From an uncultured Sphingomonas sp. (GTDB taxonomy: Bacteria; Pseudomonadota; Alphaproteobacteria; Sphingomonadales; Sphingomonadaceae): a stretch of 49,525 nucleotides of DNA. The notes below the pieces were generated by a model that was not told the DNA's origin, did not search any database, and saw only the letters and a list, made by a program, of their open reading frames with translations. This document shows, piece after piece, positions 31,327 to 39,821 of this stretch. Position 1 is the stretch's first letter; the number at the start of each line of letters is the position of its first letter. The DNA lies in contig NZ_CALMAW010000067.1 in NCBI RefSeq assembly GCF_937859915.1, positions 1 to 49,525 of the forward strand. Reading direction: 5' to 3'. Made by a program: the position numbers and the translations under genes.

Positions 31327-32358
31327 ATGGATCGCGACACCAAATTCATCGGCGAATCGACCGCCTTCCTCGATGCGGTCGAGCGCGCGAGCAGAGCGGC
31401 GGCGCTCAACCGGCCGGTGCTGGTGATCGGCGAGCGCGGCACCGGCAAGGAGCTGATCGCCGAACGGCTGCACCGGCTGTCGCCGCGCTGGGCCGGCTCG
31501 CTGGTCACGCTCAATTGCGCGGCGATGCCCGAGACGCTGATCGAAGCGGAGCTGTTCGGCCATGAGTCCGGCGCGTTCACTGGGGCCACCAAGGCGCGCG
31601 TCGGCCGCTTCGAGGAGGCCGACGGGGGCACGCTGTTCCTCGACGAGCTCGCGACTTTGTCGTCGGGCGCGCAGGAGCGGCTGCTCCGCGCGGTCGAATA
31701 TGGCGAGGTGACGCGGATCGGCTCGTCCAAGGCGATTCGCGTCGACGTGCGGATCGTCGCGGCAACCAACGAGCATCTGCCCGCGCTGGTCGACCAGGGG
31801 CGATTCCGTGCCGACCTGCTCGACCGGCTGTCGTTCGAGGTCATCACCCTGCCGCCGCTGCGCCACCGCGAGGGCGACATTCCCGTGCTCGCCGACCATT
31901 TCGCCCGGCGGATGGCCGCCGAGCTCGACTGGCCGCAATTTCCAGGCTTCGCCGCCAAGGCGATGGCGATGCTGGTCGGCTATGACTGGCCGGGCAACGT
32001 CCGCGAGCTGCGCAACGTCGTCGAGCGCGCGGTCTATCGCTGGGACGCGCCCGATCGCGCGATCGACTCGATCGAGTTCGACCCCTTCGCCTCGCCCTGG
32101 CGGCCGCAGGGGCAGGGCGCCAAGCCGGCGATGACCGCCGAGCCCGGCCCCGCGCAGACCATCGCGGTGGTCGAGCATGCCGACGTCAGCGACCTGCGTG
32201 CGGCCTGCGACGCCTATGAGAAGCAGCTGCTGGAGGCCGCGCTCAAGCGCTGCCGCTTCAACCAGCGCACCACCGCGGCGGCGCTGGCACTCAGCTACGA
32301 CCAGCTCCGCCATGCGCTGAGGCGGCACAATCTGCTCGAGAAGGCGGCAGCCTCCTAA
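31327..32358 (+). CDS. pspF: Sigma-54-dependent activator PspF
   Basis: A 343-residue activator with no regulatory N-terminal domain, as in PspF. The AAA+ domain starts almost at once (FIGESTAFLDAVERAS); Walker A is GERGTGKE, GAFTGA contacts sigma-54, LFLDEL is Walker B, YDWPGNVREL follows. The C-terminal Fis-type helix-turn-helix is FNQRTTAAALALSYDQLRHA. ATG 31327 fits the PspF N-terminus (MDRDTKFIGES); ATG 31297 would add ten residues. Divergent from the psp operon it activates. Confidence 0.93.
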   Translation: MDRDTKFIGESTAFLDAVERASRAAALNRPVLVIGERGTGKELIAERLHRLSPRWAGSLVTLNCAAMPETLIEAELFGHESGAFTGATKARVGRFEEADGGTLFLDELATLSSGAQERLLRAVEYGEVTRIGSSKAIRVDVRIVAATNEHLPALVDQGRFRADLLDRLSFEVITLPPLRHREGDIPVLADHFARRMAAELDWPQFPGFAAKAMAMLVGYDWPGNVRELRNVVERAVYRWDAPDRAIDSIEFDPFASPWRPQGQGAKPAMTAEPGPAQTIAVVEHADVSDLRAACDAYEKQLLEAALKRCRFNQRTTAAALALSYDQLRHALRRHNLLEKAAAS

Positions 32359-32359
32359 C

Positions 32360-32444
32360 CCGCTCGCCCTGAGCGAAGCCGAAGGACATGCCGCGAGCGC
32401 GGCGCCTGCAACACGCGCCTCGACTGCGCTCAGTGCGAACGGGC
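32360..32444. repeat. Palindrome family C, tandem pair, first copy
   Basis: Arms CCGCTCGCCCTGAGCGAAGC and TCGACTGCGCTCAGTGCGAA, about 85 bases apart end to end. The 329-bp gap between pspF and sodB consists mainly of this and the next copy. Confidence 0.8.
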
Positions 32445-32468
32445 GTGAAGGTTTGCGACCACCACCCG

Positions 32469-32553
32469 CCGTCCGTCCCGAGCGAAGTCGAAGGACATGC
32501 CCCGAGCGTGGCACTTGCAAGACGCACTTCGACTTCGCTCAGTGTGAACGGGC
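32469..32553. repeat. Palindrome family C, tandem pair, second copy
   Basis: Arms CCGTCCGTCCCGAGCGAAGT and CTTCGACTTCGCTCAGTGTG followed by AACGGGC. The middle (CATGCCCCGAGCGTGGCACT) closely resembles that of the copy 100 bases upstream, so the pair may have arisen by duplication. Confidence 0.8.
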
Positions 32554-32687
32554 TAGAGATACGTCACGCCCAACCGTTTCGGCTCCGTTCTCTGATAATG
32601 GCTCGCAACAGGTCTTTTCGCTGCACTTTTGTCGAAGGGACGCGTTAGGGCCCACGAGCTTTCAACCACGATACCAGGAGATGCCGC

Positions 32688-33314
32688 ATGGCCTTCGTCC
32701 TTCCCCCGCTTCCCTTCGAGAAGACCGCGCTCGATCCGATCATGTCGGCCGAGACCTTCGACTATCATCATGGCAAGCACCACAATGCCTATGTCCAGAA
32801 GGTCAATGGCTGGGAGGCCGAGAAGAATCTCGGCGGCAAGACGCTGATCGAGGTCACCAAGCTCGCCAAGGATACCGGCGACAAGGGCCTGTTCAACAAC
32901 GCCGCTCAGGTCTGGAACCACAGCTTCTTCTGGCAGTGCCTGGCGCCCGCCGGTTCGACCAAGCCGAGCGAGAAGCTCGCCGGGCTGATCGAGCAGTTCG
33001 GCGGCCAGGACGCGCTGATCGCCAAGCTCAAGGAAGAGGCCGTCGGCCATTTCGCGAGCGGCTGGGCGTGGCTGGTGCTCGACGGCGGCGCGCTCAAGGT
33101 GACCTCGCTGCACGACGCCGACACGCCGGTGGTGCATGAGGGCATGAAGCCGCTGCTCACGCTCGACGTGTGGGAGCACGCCTATTACATCGACTATCGC
33201 AACGCGCGCCCCGACTTCGCCGAGAAGGTGCTCAAGAATGTGATCAACTGGGACTTCGTGTCGCAGAATCTCGATGGCGAAGGTGCCAGCCGCGCCGACC
33301 AAGAGCCGGCCTGA
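32688..33314 (+). CDS. sodB: Superoxide dismutase, Fe/Mn family (Fe-type)
   Basis: A 208-residue cytoplasmic superoxide dismutase. Metal ligands are His27 (YHHGKHH), His78 (VWNHSFFW), Asp160 and His164 (LDVWEHAYYIDY). Gln74 in AAQVWNH and the AGS/GWAWLV pattern are those of iron enzymes. CAGGAG lies seven bases before the ATG. It stands alone, flanked by repeats. Confidence 0.96.
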   Translation: MAFVLPPLPFEKTALDPIMSAETFDYHHGKHHNAYVQKVNGWEAEKNLGGKTLIEVTKLAKDTGDKGLFNNAAQVWNHSFFWQCLAPAGSTKPSEKLAGLIEQFGGQDALIAKLKEEAVGHFASGWAWLVLDGGALKVTSLHDADTPVVHEGMKPLLTLDVWEHAYYIDYRNARPDFAEKVLKNVINWDFVSQNLDGEGASRADQEPA

Positions 33315-33328
33315 TCCGCTAACTCGAT

Positions 33329-33408
33329 CGTCATCCTGACGAACGTCAGGATCCAGGGCTGCGGGCTACACGGTCTGCAGCCCTGGATCCCGGATAGGTC
33401 CGGGATGA
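33329..33408. repeat. Intergenic palindrome family A, copy 3 (variant)
   Basis: CGTCATCCTGACGAACGTCA with GGATCCAGGG at the left, CCCTGGATCCCGGATAGGTC and CGGGATGAG at the right. CTGACGAACGTCAG is the left hairpin. It lies between the convergent sodB and septation protein genes. Confidence 0.8.
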
Positions 33409-33418
33409 GTTTTGAAAA

Positions 33419-34036
33419 TTATTCCGCAGGCGGTCCGTCGGCGACCGCCTCGGCGGGCGTTTCGCCAAGGCCATGCTTCATCAGCATCGGGATGTTCGCC
33501 ATCGCGAAGATCATCGTCGCGGGCACCGCGCCCCATAATTTGTAGCCGATCCAGAAGCTCGTCGTGCTGTTGCGCCAGACGAGCTCGTTGGCGACTGCCA
33601 TCGCGATGAAGAACAGCGCCCAGTTGCGCGACAACAGCGTCCAGCCGCGCGCGTCCAGCCCCGGATAGGCGGTGCCCAGCGCGAGCTTGAGCGTCGGCTT
33701 GCCCGTCCACAGGCCGAACCAGAGGATGCCCGACACCATCAGATAGTAGAGCGTCGGCTTGATCTTGATGAACCAGTCGACGTGCAGCCACAGCGTCAGT
33801 CCGCCGAGCACCAGCACCATCGCGCTCGAAAACCATTGCATCGGCGAAATCCGCCCGAAGCGGACCAGCGAGAAGACCATTGCCACCGCCGTCGCCGCCA
33901 TGAAGATCCCCGTCGAGGCGAAGATGTTCTTATGCGTCAGCGAATAGGCCGCGAAATAGACCAGCAGCGGCCCGAGATCGAGCGCGAGGCGGAGCAGCGG
34001 CCCGGCTTCGGTCCGGCGGGCGGTGGGGCTGTTCAC
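33419..34036 (-). CDS. yciB: Septation protein A / YciB family membrane protein
   Basis: A 205-residue inner-membrane protein with about five helices. LDLGPLLVYFAAY near the N-terminus, GGLTLWLHVDWFIKIKPT in the middle and RNWALFFIAMAVANELVWRN are the family blocks. YciB proteins affect envelope integrity and septation. The start is GTG at 34036 with AGGA eight bases upstream; the open frame beyond it comes from the adjacent family C repeat. Confidence 0.92.
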   Translation of the reverse strand: MNSPTARRTEAGPLLRLALDLGPLLVYFAAYSLTHKNIFASTGIFMAATAVAMVFSLVRFGRISPMQWFSSAMVLVLGGLTLWLHVDWFIKIKPTLYYLMVSGILWFGLWTGKPTLKLALGTAYPGLDARGWTLLSRNWALFFIAMAVANELVWRNSTTSFWIGYKLWGAVPATMIFAMANIPMLMKHGLGETPAEAVADGPPAE

Positions 34037-34061
34037 GGCAATCCTCTTTCCTGTCTTCTCA

Positions 34062-34145
34062 CCGTTGGTCCCCACGTAGTCGAAGGACGCGCGGCAGGCG
34101 GTATCGTTTGTAGCACGCACTTCGACTGCGCTCAGTGCGAACGGT
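34062..34145. repeat. Palindrome family C, copy between yciB and ftsY
   Basis: Left arm CCGTTGGTCCCCACGTAGTC then GAAGGAC, right arm CACTTCGACTGCGCTCAGTG then CGAACGG. The left arm has decayed more than the right. Confidence 0.75.
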
Positions 34146-34170
34146 ATAGGGCGTTCGGGTGAACCGCCCC

Positions 34171-35139
34171 TTACTTCACCCGTGGCGTCACCCCCGCGAT
34201 CAGCCCCGCCACCTCGTCGGGATCGAACGGCCGGAAATCCTCGAGCGTCTCGCCGACGCCGATCGCATGGATGGGCATCCCGAATTTCTCCGCCGCCGCG
34301 ACCAGCACGCCGCCCTTGGCGGTGCCGTCGAGCTTGGTCATCACCAGCCCGGTGACGCCCGCGTCACGCCCGAAAATCTCGATCTGGTTGAGCGCGTTCT
34401 GGCCGGTGGTCGCATCGAGCACGAGCACCACGTCATGCGGCGCCGCCGGATTGAGCCGCCCCAGCACGCGCCGGATCTTCGACAGCTCGTCCATCAAGCC
34501 GGCCTTGTTCTGGAGGCGGCCGGCGGTGTCGACGATCAGCACGTCGGTGCCGATCGCGGTGCCCTGCTTGACGCCCTCCCAGACCAGGCTGGCCGCGTCG
34601 CCGCCTTCCTTGCCCGAGATGATCGGCACCCCGATCCGTTCCGCCCAGACCTTGAGCTGCCCGATCGCCGCCGCCCGGAACGTGTCGCCGGCGACCAGCA
34701 TCACCTGATAGTCCTGCTCCTGGAGCAGATGCGCGAGCTTGGCGATCGTCGTCGTCTTGCCGGAGCCGTTGACGCCGATCACGAGGATCACCTGCGGACG
34801 CGGGAACGCCTCGATCTCGAGCGGCTTGGCGACCGGGCGCAGGATCTTGGCGACCTCGTCGGCGACGACCGCGCGGATGCCGGCCTCGTCGATGCCCTTG
34901 TCATAGCGCTCGTCCTCGAGCCGTTCGCGCACGCGTGCCGCGGTGACCGGTCCGAGATCGGAGGCGATCAGCGCCTCCTCGATCTCGTCGAGCGTCTGCC
35001 GGTCGAGCTTCTCCTTGGTGAGCAGGCCCGCGAGGTTGCCGCCGAGCTTCTCGGTTGTGCGACGGAAGCCCGCTGCAAGCTTGTCGTGCCAGATCACCGT
35101 ATGCGGTACGCGCTTGGTCGGTTCGGGGGTGTCGGTCAT
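34171..35139 (-). CDS. ftsY: Signal recognition particle receptor FtsY
   Basis: A 322-residue SRP GTPase. The short N-terminus lacks the long acidic A domain of enterobacterial FtsY. The N domain is followed by the G domain: GVNGSGKTTTIAKLA (G1), DTFRAAAIGQL (G2), DTAGRLQNKAGLMDEL (G3), TKLDGTAKGG (G4) and GVGETLEDFRPFD. It docks the ribosome-SRP complex at the membrane. The start ATG 35139 was chosen; the frame upstream runs through a repeat. It forms an operon with dapF and mtaB. Confidence 0.95.
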   Translation of the reverse strand: MTDTPEPTKRVPHTVIWHDKLAAGFRRTTEKLGGNLAGLLTKEKLDRQTLDEIEEALIASDLGPVTAARVRERLEDERYDKGIDEAGIRAVVADEVAKILRPVAKPLEIEAFPRPQVILVIGVNGSGKTTTIAKLAHLLQEQDYQVMLVAGDTFRAAAIGQLKVWAERIGVPIISGKEGGDAASLVWEGVKQGTAIGTDVLIVDTAGRLQNKAGLMDELSKIRRVLGRLNPAAPHDVVLVLDATTGQNALNQIEIFGRDAGVTGLVMTKLDGTAKGGVLVAAAEKFGMPIHAIGVGETLEDFRPFDPDEVAGLIAGVTPRVK

Positions 35140-35150
35140 CTGATCTTCCT

Positions 35151-35173
35151 GTTCCCCGGCGAACGCCGGGGCA
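35151..35173. repeat. Intergenic palindrome family B, half copy
   Basis: A single hairpin GTTCCCCGGCGAACGCCGGG followed by GCA, equal to the left half of copy 1 at 6485. It lies in the 43-base gap between mtaB and ftsY. Confidence 0.75.
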
Positions 35174-35182
35174 CGATATGGT

Positions 35183-36682
35183 TCAACGCGTCTCTCCCAC
35201 GAGCATGCCATCCTCGACATGGCTCACGCGCATCGACACGACGTCGCCGCGGCGGACGCGGTTGGTGGTGGCCCCCCATGGCGCCGCGCCCGAGGCGAGG
35301 CGGATGGGGGCGTAATTGCCGGCGTGCCCGCGGCCGTCGAGCCGCTCGACCAGCACCGACTGCGTCGTCCCGACGAGGGTGCTCAACCAGGCGGCGCGGC
35401 GCGCATCGGCGGCGTCGCGCAGACGCGCCGCGCGGGCGCGGATCGTCGCGGCGTCGTGCTGCGGCATCCGTGCAGCGGGGGTGCCGGCGCGGACGGAATA
35501 GGGGAAGATGTGGCCGAGCACGATGTCGCAATCGTCGAGCAACGCCAGCGTGTTGAGCGCCTGCTGTTCCGTCTCGGTCGGGAAGCCGGCGATCAGGTCG
35601 GCGCCGATCGCGATCTCGGGGCGCGCCGCCTTGAGCCGCTCGACCATCGCCACCGCTTGCGCGCGGCTGTGACGCCGCTTCATCCGCTTGAGCACTTTGT
35701 CGTCGCCGGCCTGTAGCGACAGGTGAAGATGCGGCTGGAGGCGGGGTTCCTGGGTGAGCAGCGCGAACAGCCGGTCGTCGATCTCGATCGAGTCGAGCGA
35801 GGACAGCCGCAGCCGCGGCAGCTCGGGCACCAGCGTCAGCACGCGCTCGACGAGCTGACCGAGGCTCTGATGGCCAGGCAGGTCGGGGCCGTAGCTGGTC
35901 GTGTCGACGCCGGTCAGCACGATCTCGCGATAGCCGTCGGCGACGAGCGCGCGGATGCGCTCGATCACGCCGCCGGCCGGGACCGAACGGCTTGGGCCGC
36001 GCGCATAGGGGATGATGCAGAAGGTGCAGCGATGGTCGCACCCGGTCTGCACCTCGACGAAGGCGCGCGCGCGGGTGCCGAAGCCGGCGGCGAGGTGGGG
36101 GGCGGTGTCGGTGGCGGCGAGGATGTCGGAGACGCGGATCTTGTGTGCACCCACGCCTCCATCTTCGTGCGACCCCCAAACCCCGTTCGTCCTGAGCGCA
36201 GTCGAAGGACGTATTACGGGCGCGGCGCCTGGGTCACGCACTTCGACTGCGCTCAGTGCGAATGGGGTGGGGGGCGTGGACGTGCCCTCCCGTAATCCGT
36301 TCGTCCCGAGCGCAGTCGAGGGACCGGCTTCGGGCGACGCGTCTGCGTCTTGTCCCTCGACTTCGCTCGGGACGAACGGGGGAAGGTTGAAGGACGCCGC
36401 CTCGCGCTTCTCCCGATTGCCCACCACCGCGCTCACTTCGGGCATGACCGCGAACATCGCCGGATCGAGCTGCGCCGCGCAGCCCGTCACCACGATCCGC
36501 GCGCCCGGCCGGCGCTTGGCTGCAGCGCGCACCGCCTTGCGCGCCTGGCGCACCGCTTCGCCGGTCACCGCGCAGCTGTTGATGATGACCAGATCGTCCT
36601 GACCCGCCGCAAGCCCGCGCATGGCCTCGCTCTCGGCGGCGTTGAGACGGCAGCCCAGCGTGATCAGCTCGGGGCCGCTCAT
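35183..36682 (-). CDS. mtaB: tRNA t6A37 methylthiotransferase MtaB with two in-frame repeat insertions
   Basis: A 499-residue radical-SAM methylthiotransferase that makes ms2t6A in tRNA. Auxiliary-cluster ligands are Cys11, Cys37 and Cys68; the radical-SAM cysteines are Cys215, Cys219, Cys222 (TGCDHRCTFC); HLSLQAGDDKVLKRMKR and a C-terminal TRAM-like part follow. Residues 101-170 (PPFVPSEVEG through STALRTNG) have no counterpart in MtaB and are encoded by two family C palindromes in frame. Without them the length is about 430, normal for the family. They sit in the linker between the N-terminal and radical-SAM domains. Start overlaps the dapF stop. Confidence 0.92.
   Translation of the reverse strand: MSGPELITLGCRLNAAESEAMRGLAAGQDDLVIINSCAVTGEAVRQARKAVRAAAKRRPGARIVVTGCAAQLDPAMFAVMPEVSAVVGNREKREAASFNLPPFVPSEVEGQDADASPEAGPSTALGTNGLREGTSTPPTPFALSAVEVRDPGAAPVIRPSTALRTNGVWGSHEDGGVGAHKIRVSDILAATDTAPHLAAGFGTRARAFVEVQTGCDHRCTFCIIPYARGPSRSVPAGGVIERIRALVADGYREIVLTGVDTTSYGPDLPGHQSLGQLVERVLTLVPELPRLRLSSLDSIEIDDRLFALLTQEPRLQPHLHLSLQAGDDKVLKRMKRRHSRAQAVAMVERLKAARPEIAIGADLIAGFPTETEQQALNTLALLDDCDIVLGHIFPYSVRAGTPAARMPQHDAATIRARAARLRDAADARRAAWLSTLVGTTQSVLVERLDGRGHAGNYAPIRLASGAAPWGATTNRVRRGDVVSMRVSHVEDGMLVGETR
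36183..36266. repeat. Palindrome family C inside mtaB (downstream copy)
   Basis: Arms CCGTTCGTCCTGAGCGCAGT and CTTCGACTGCGCTCAGTGCG followed by AATGGGG. On the mtaB strand it is read as PFALSAVEVRD then STALRTNG, without a stop. Confidence 0.9.
36298..36380. repeat. Palindrome family C inside mtaB (upstream copy)
   Basis: Arms CCGTTCGTCCCGAGCGCAGT and CTTCGCTCGGGACGAACGGG, near-perfect complements over more than 20 bases. On the mtaB strand it is read as PFVPSEVEGQD then STALGTNG. It is about 30 bases from the other mtaB copy. Confidence 0.9.
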
Positions 36683-37497
36683 GCCGGGAAGGCGGCCATG
36701 TCGAGTTCGCCCGTGAAGACGTGGGTGGCGGGCCCGGTCATGCGGATCGTGCCGCCGGGCTGCCAGTCGATCACCAATTCGCCGCCGGGCAGCGCCACCG
36801 TAACGCCGCTCCGGGCACGCCCCGAGCGGATCGCCGCGACCGCGGTCGCGCACGCGCCGGTGCCGCAGGCGCGCGTCAGGCCCGCACCGCGCTCCCAGAC
36901 CCGCAGGCGGATGCGATCGGGCGAGTCGATCGTGGCGAGATTGACGTTGATCCGCTCGGGGAAGACCGGGTCGTGCTCGATCGTCGGCCCGATCGCGGCG
37001 AGATCGGGCGCGTCGAGGTCGGGCACGAAGAAGATGATGTGCGGATTGCCCACGCTGAGCGCGATCGGTGCCATGATCGGCGCGAGCCCGTCCCACGCCA
37101 GCGGCAATGCCGCCGTGTCCATTGCATAAGCGAGCGGCACCGCATCCCAGCCGAAGCGCGGCGCGCCCATGTCGACGCTGGCGCCGCCGGCGATCGCTTC
37201 GCTCGACAGGATGCCGCCCAGCGTCTCGATCGCGGGCGTGCCGCCGAGCAGCAGCGCGACGCAGCGAGTCGCATTGCCGCACGCCGCGACCTCGCCGCCA
37301 TCGGCGTTCCAGATCCGCATACGCGCGTCGGCGACGCGCGACCGCTCGATCAGGATCAGCTGGTCGCAGCCGACGCCGCTGTGCCGGTCGGCGATCGCCT
37401 GCGCGCGCGCGGGCCCCATCACCAGCGGCGCTTCGCGCGCGTCGAACACGACGAAGTCGTTGCCGAGACCGTGCATCTTGTGGAAGCGTTGCGCCAT
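36679..37497 (-). CDS. dapF: Diaminopimelate epimerase
   Basis: A 272-residue cofactor-independent racemase that makes meso-diaminopimelate for lysine and peptidoglycan. The two catalytic cysteines are Cys73 (AACGNATRC) and Cys211 (RACGTGACA). FHKMHGLGNDFVVFD opens the protein. It is first in the dapF-mtaB-ftsY operon, divergent from ffh. Confidence 0.96.
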   Translation of the reverse strand: MAQRFHKMHGLGNDFVVFDAREAPLVMGPARAQAIADRHSGVGCDQLILIERSRVADARMRIWNADGGEVAACGNATRCVALLLGGTPAIETLGGILSSEAIAGGASVDMGAPRFGWDAVPLAYAMDTAALPLAWDGLAPIMAPIALSVGNPHIIFFVPDLDAPDLAAIGPTIEHDPVFPERINVNLATIDSPDRIRLRVWERGAGLTRACGTGACATAVAAIRSGRARSGVTVALPGGELVIDWQPGGTIRMTGPATHVFTGELDMAAFPA

Positions 37498-37710
37498 GAT
37501 GCGCGCGATCTAGGCAGTGCGCCGGGTCAAGTCCACCGCCGCTTGCGTTTCACCGCGCACCGGTCTATCCGGCCGGCGATCGTTCCGACAGGTTCGTGAT
37601 GGCTCCAGCGCCCGGTTTCGGACCGTGCGCCCGCCGGCCGGCGAGTTTCGCCCGCCGGCGCTTTGTGCGTTGGGCTTATCGCGATCCCCAGGACACAGGA
37701 GCCGGTGCGT

Positions 37711-39198
37711 ATGTTCGAGAGTCTGAGCGAAAGGCTGGGTGGGGTCTTCGATCGCCTGCGCGGTCGCGGTGCGCTCAACGAGGCGGACGTGCGCGCGGCG
37801 CTGCGCGAGGTGCGGATCGCGCTGCTCGAGGCCGATGTCGCGCTGCCCGTGGTGCGGGATTTCGTCGACAAGGTGACCGAGGCCGCGATCGGCCAGTCGG
37901 TGCTGCGCTCGATCACGCCCGGCCAGCAGGTCGTCAAGATCGTCAACGACGCGCTGACCGAGATGCTCGGCTCGGAAGCCTCCGATCTCCAGCTCGACGT
38001 CACCCCGCCCGCGATCGTGATGATGGTCGGCCTGCAGGGCTCGGGCAAGACCACCACCACTGCCAAGATCGCCAAGCGCCTGCGCGAGCGCGGCCGCAAG
38101 AAGGTGTTGCTCGCCTCACTCGACGTCAACCGTCCTGCAGCGCAGGAGCAGCTTGCGGTGCTGGGCGTCCAGGCCGAGGTCGCGACGCTGCCGATCGTCG
38201 AGGGCCAGCAGCCCGTCGACATCGCGCGCCGCGCGCTCAACGCCGCCAAGCTCCAGGGCTTCGACGTGCTGATGCTCGACACCGCGGGCCGACTGCATGT
38301 CGATCAGGCGCTGATGGACGAGATGAAGGCGGTCGCCGACGTCACCCGGCCGACCGAGATACTCCTCGTCGTCGATGCGCTGACCGGCCAGGACGCGGTC
38401 AACGTCGCCAAGAACTTTTCCGACCAGGTGCCGCTCACCGGCGTCGTGCTGACCCGGATGGACGGCGATGCGCGCGGCGGCGCGGCGCTGTCGATGCGCG
38501 CGGTGACGGGCAAGCCGATCAAGTTCGTCGGCACGGGGGAAAAGCTCGACGGGCTCGAGCTGTTCCAGCCGTCGCGCGTTGCCGGCCGCATCCTCGGCAT
38601 GGGCGACGTCGTGTCGCTGGTCGAACGCGCGGCGGAGAGCATCAAGGCGGAGGATGCCGAGAAGCTCGCCGAGCGCATGTCCAAGGGGCAGTTCGACCTC
38701 AACGATCTGCGCGGCCAGCTGACCCAGATGCGCAAGATGGGCGGTCTCGGCGCGCTCGCGTCGATGCTGCCCGGCATCGCCAAGGTGAAGAACGCGATGG
38801 CGAACGGGCAGGTCGATGACAAGATCCTGATCCACATGGACGCGATCATCGGCTCGATGACGCCCAAGGAGCGGGCGAAGCCCGAGCTGCTCAACGCCAA
38901 GCGCAAGATCCGCGTCGCCAAGGGCTCCGGCACCACCGTGCAGGACGTCAACAAGATCCTGAAGATGCATCAGGAAATGGCGACGATGATGAAGAAGATG
39001 AAGAAGATGGGCGGCCTCAAGGGGCTCGCCGCCATGTTCGGCAAGGGCGGCGGGGGCATGGGTGGCCTCGGCGGTCTGGGCGGACCGGGCGGCGGGATGC
39101 CCCCGGGCGGCGGCGCGGGCGGTCTCGGCGGTCTGCCGGGTTTGCCCGGCGGGCAGGGGCTGCCACCCGGCTTCGAGAATTTCATGAAGAAGAAGTGA
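37711..39198 (+). CDS. ffh: Signal recognition particle protein Ffh
   Basis: A 495-residue SRP54 GTPase. FESLSERLGGVFDRLRGRG opens the N domain; GLQGSGKTTTTAKIA (G1), DVNRPAAQEQL (G2), DTAGRLHVDQALMDEM (G3), TRMDGDARGG (G4) form the G domain. The methionine-rich M domain (about 330-440) binds the SRP RNA. A long Gly/Met/Pro tail (about 445-490) follows. The ATG at 37711 has AGGAG nine bases upstream; the frame is open further upstream but lacks family similarity. Confidence 0.96.
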   Translation: MFESLSERLGGVFDRLRGRGALNEADVRAALREVRIALLEADVALPVVRDFVDKVTEAAIGQSVLRSITPGQQVVKIVNDALTEMLGSEASDLQLDVTPPAIVMMVGLQGSGKTTTTAKIAKRLRERGRKKVLLASLDVNRPAAQEQLAVLGVQAEVATLPIVEGQQPVDIARRALNAAKLQGFDVLMLDTAGRLHVDQALMDEMKAVADVTRPTEILLVVDALTGQDAVNVAKNFSDQVPLTGVVLTRMDGDARGGAALSMRAVTGKPIKFVGTGEKLDGLELFQPSRVAGRILGMGDVVSLVERAAESIKAEDAEKLAERMSKGQFDLNDLRGQLTQMRKMGGLGALASMLPGIAKVKNAMANGQVDDKILIHMDAIIGSMTPKERAKPELLNAKRKIRVAKGSGTTVQDVNKILKMHQEMATMMKKMKKMGGLKGLAAMFGKGGGGMGGLGGLGGPGGGMPPGGGAGGLGGLPGLPGGQGLPPGFENFMKKK

Positions 39199-39213
39199 GT
39201 TAGTTCAACAACC

Positions 39214-39298
39214 GTCGTCATCCCGCCGAACGTCAGGATCCAGGCCCACAGGCGACCCCGCCCGAAGCCTTGGATCCCGGATCAAGTCCGGATGACGG
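39214..39298. repeat. Intergenic palindrome family A, copy 4
   Basis: CGTCATCCCGCCGAACGTCA with GGATCCAGGC at the left and TTGGATCCCGGATCAAGTCC with GGATGACGG at the right. It is a hybrid of copy 3 (left half) and copies 1 and 2 (right half), between ffh and rpsP. Confidence 0.8.
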
Positions 39299-39325
39299 AT
39301 AGAAATCAGTAGAAGGAATTACAGC

Positions 39326-39775
39326 ATGTCCGTTTCGATCCGTCTGTCGCGTGGTGGTGCCAAGAAGCGTCCTTATTACCGCATCGTCGTCGCCAACTCG
39401 ACCGCGCCGCGCGATGGCGCCTTTCTCGAGAAGATCGGCACCTACAATCCGATGCTCCCCAAGGGCGACGAGAAGCGCGTGATCCTCGACGGCGAGCGCG
39501 CCAAGCATTGGCTGTCGGTCGGCGCGCAGCCGACCGATCGCGTTGCCCGCTTCCTCGATGCCGCCGGCATCAAGGAGCGCGCCGCGCGCTCGAACCTCAA
39601 GAAGGGCGAAGCCGGCGACAAGGCCAAGGAGCGCGCCGAGGAGCGCGCCGCCAAGGTGACCGCGGCGAACGAGGCGGCTGAGGCTGCGGCTGCTGCAGCG
39701 GCGGCACCGAAGGAAGAGCCGGCGGCGGAAGCGGCTCCGGCCGAGACGCCTGCGGAAGAGACCAGCGAGGCGTGA
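39326..39775 (+). CDS. rpsP: 30S ribosomal protein S16 with long Ala/Glu tail
   Basis: A 149-residue S16. [24 protein letters not shown] and the following 60 residues are the conserved core (about 85). The C-terminal tail (about 90-149) is rich in Ala, Glu and Lys and likely unfolded; such extensions are known in alphaproteobacterial S16. It heads the rpsP-rimM-trmD-rplS operon. A hairpin and a nested repeat lie between it and rimM. Confidence 0.95.
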   Translation: MSVSIRLSRGGAKKRPYYRIVVANSTAPRDGAFLEKIGTYNPMLPKGDEKRVILDGERAKHWLSVGAQPTDRVARFLDAAGIKERAARSNLKKGEAGDKAKERAEERAAKVTAANEAAEAAAAAAAAPKEEPAAEAAPAETPAEETSEA

Positions 39776-39782
39776 TGCCTTG

Positions 39783-39810
39783 GCCTGGCGCTTCAAAAGG
39801 AGCGCCAGGC
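39783..39810 (+). terminator. Hairpin after rpsP (possible attenuator)
   Basis: GCCTGGCGCT (39783-39792) and AGCGCCAGGC (39801-39810) form a perfect 10-bp stem with an 8-base loop seven bases after the rpsP stop, followed by TCTCTCC. The T-run is weak. It may let rpsP be made in excess over rimM and trmD. Confidence 0.55.
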
Positions 39811-39821
39811 TCTCTCCCCAC

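Noticed and set aside
32360..32553. CRISPR-like direct repeats in the pspF-sodB gap
   Set aside because: Only two units, palindromic, with matching dispersed copies elsewhere; there are no uniform spacers and no cas genes.
36173..36382. Frameshift or pseudogene in mtaB
   Set aside because: The frame stays open through both repeats, all cluster cysteines are kept, and the downstream domains are complete.
37500..37710. GC-rich inverted repeat (GCCGGC arms) before ffh
   Set aside because: The pairing is imperfect and low-complexity; I could not assign it to a leader, terminator or repeat family in this window.
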